Below, one piece after another: positions 5,077 to 5,741 of a stretch of 5,741 nucleotides of DNA (position 1 is its first letter; every line of letters begins with the position of its first letter). This stretch comes from Immundisolibacteraceae bacterium (GTDB lineage Bacteria > Pseudomonadota > Gammaproteobacteria > Immundisolibacterales > Immundisolibacteraceae): positions 1 through 5,741 of the forward strand of contig JAHRWJ010000234.1 in the NCBI GenBank assembly GCA_019090185.1. The letters run 5' to 3'. The position numbers and the translations under genes were made by a program. The notes below the pieces were generated by a model. It searched no databases. It was not told the DNA's origin and saw only the letters and a list, made by a program, of their open reading frames with translations.

Positions 5077-5741
5077 ATGTTTACTTTGAATAAATTAACC
5101 ATGGCGATTACTGCCGCAGGGCTAGGCGCGAGCCTGGCTATGCCGGCTCAGGCCAGCGAACAAGAACTGCTAGATGTGCTGTTACAGAACCACATCATCA
5201 CCGCCGATCAACATCACCAGTTGTCTGAGTCCTATGCTAAAGAGAGCGCCTCTGATATCAAAATATCAACCAAAGGTGGCTTAAAGGCCCAGAGTAACGA
5301 TGGTGCGTTTAAGTTTCAGGTCGGTGGTCGGATCATGGCTGATGCCACTTTTGGCAGCAGTGATGACGCGTCCATCAACGACATGAATGAGGGTACAGAA
5401 TTTCGTCGTGCTCGCATTTTCTTTAAGGGTCAGCTCAATAATGACTGGGGTTACAAATGGCAGGTCGATTTTGCCGACAGTGACGTTAGTACCAAAGATA
5501 TGTTCATCAAATATAAACCTAAGGGGCTGACCATTGGTCAGTTTAAACAGCCTTTTAGTCTGGAAGAGCTGACTAGCTCTAAATACATCACCTTCATGGA
5601 GCGGGGCTTGCCGAATGTGTTTGCTACCGGCCGTCGGATCGGTGTCGGGTACGACAGTGATTGGGATGGCGGCACCTTCGCTGCTAGTGTCTATGGTCAA
5701 GAAGCCGGCAACGGCGATGAAAATCAGGAAGGTTTTGGCGC
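5077..5741 (+). CDS. OprP/OprO-like phosphate-selective porin (3' partial)
   Basis: The first 221 codons of an outer-membrane porin are present and the frame runs off the window. ATG 5077 is preceded by AAGGA at 5062-5066, ten bases away. Residues 1-26 form a signal peptide ending MPAQA before SE. A short helical stretch follows (about 27-55, EQELLDVLL onward), which in OprP-type porins is a periplasmic coiled-coil segment. The barrel then begins: FKFQVGGRIMADATF, EFRRARIFFKGQL, WGYKWQVDFAD, DMFIKYKP, LTIGQFKQPFSLEELTSS, FMERGLPNVFA and RRIGVGY, all characteristic of the Porin_O_P family. Basic residues in these strands fit anion conduction. Only 51 bases separate it from pstS, with no terminator in between, so the two are probably cotranscribed from the PhoB promoter. 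Whether it prefers phosphate or polyphosphate cannot be told from the fragment. Confidence 0.93.
   Translation, partial: MFTLNKLTMAITAAGLGASLAMPAQASEQELLDVLLQNHIITADQHHQLSESYAKESASDIKISTKGGLKAQSNDGAFKFQVGGRIMADATFGSSDDASINDMNEGTEFRRARIFFKGQLNNDWGYKWQVDFADSDVSTKDMFIKYKPKGLTIGQFKQPFSLEELTSSKYITFMERGLPNVFATGRRIGVGYDSDWDGGTFAASVYGQEAGNGDENQEGFG

Noticed and set aside
5281..5700. Minus-strand open frame of 139 codons
   Set aside because: It is antisense to the porin, whose plus-strand translation shows signal peptide and barrel motifs throughout.

Overview
The window looks like chromosomal DNA of a Gram-negative bacterium, most likely a marine-type gammaproteobacterium. It carries an outer-membrane porin of the OprP/OprO family, a PstS-like periplasmic phosphate binder and PhoB-type promoter arrays. 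No species can be named from the sequence alone.

Layout, left to right: (1) the 3' end of an unrecognised plus-strand gene (to 167); (2) a 294-base gap with a hairpin and, unexpectedly, an array of PhoB-box-like units with no plus-strand gene after it; (3) a minus-strand block read right to left: a TetR-family regulator (3677-3006), a SulP/STAS anion transporter (2914-1070) and a beta-carbonic anhydrase (1073-462). The last two overlap by four bases (ATGA) and are almost certainly translationally coupled. (4) A 379-base divergent intergenic region packed with palindromes, a small tandem repeat and a strong PhoB-box array; (5) plus-strand pstS (4057-5025), followed 51 bases later by an OprP/OprO-like porin running off the window end.

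Two physiological modules sit back to back. The minus-strand module probably imports bicarbonate (or another anion such as sulfate) and interconverts HCO3- and CO2, with the TetR protein as its likely local regulator. The plus-strand module is phosphate scavenging: a porin for passage across the outer membrane and PstS to capture phosphate in the periplasm, both probably driven by one PhoB-controlled promoter. The inner-membrane pstCAB genes are not in the window.

The most unusual observation is that the transporter/anhydrase block is flanked by two related PhoB-box arrays (303-353 and 3947-3986). Over a 40-base ungapped alignment they match at 29 positions. One drives pstS; the other has no plus-strand gene in front of it and points into the 3' end of the carbonic anhydrase gene. 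This could be a trace of insertion or duplication, or a phosphate-controlled antisense promoter.
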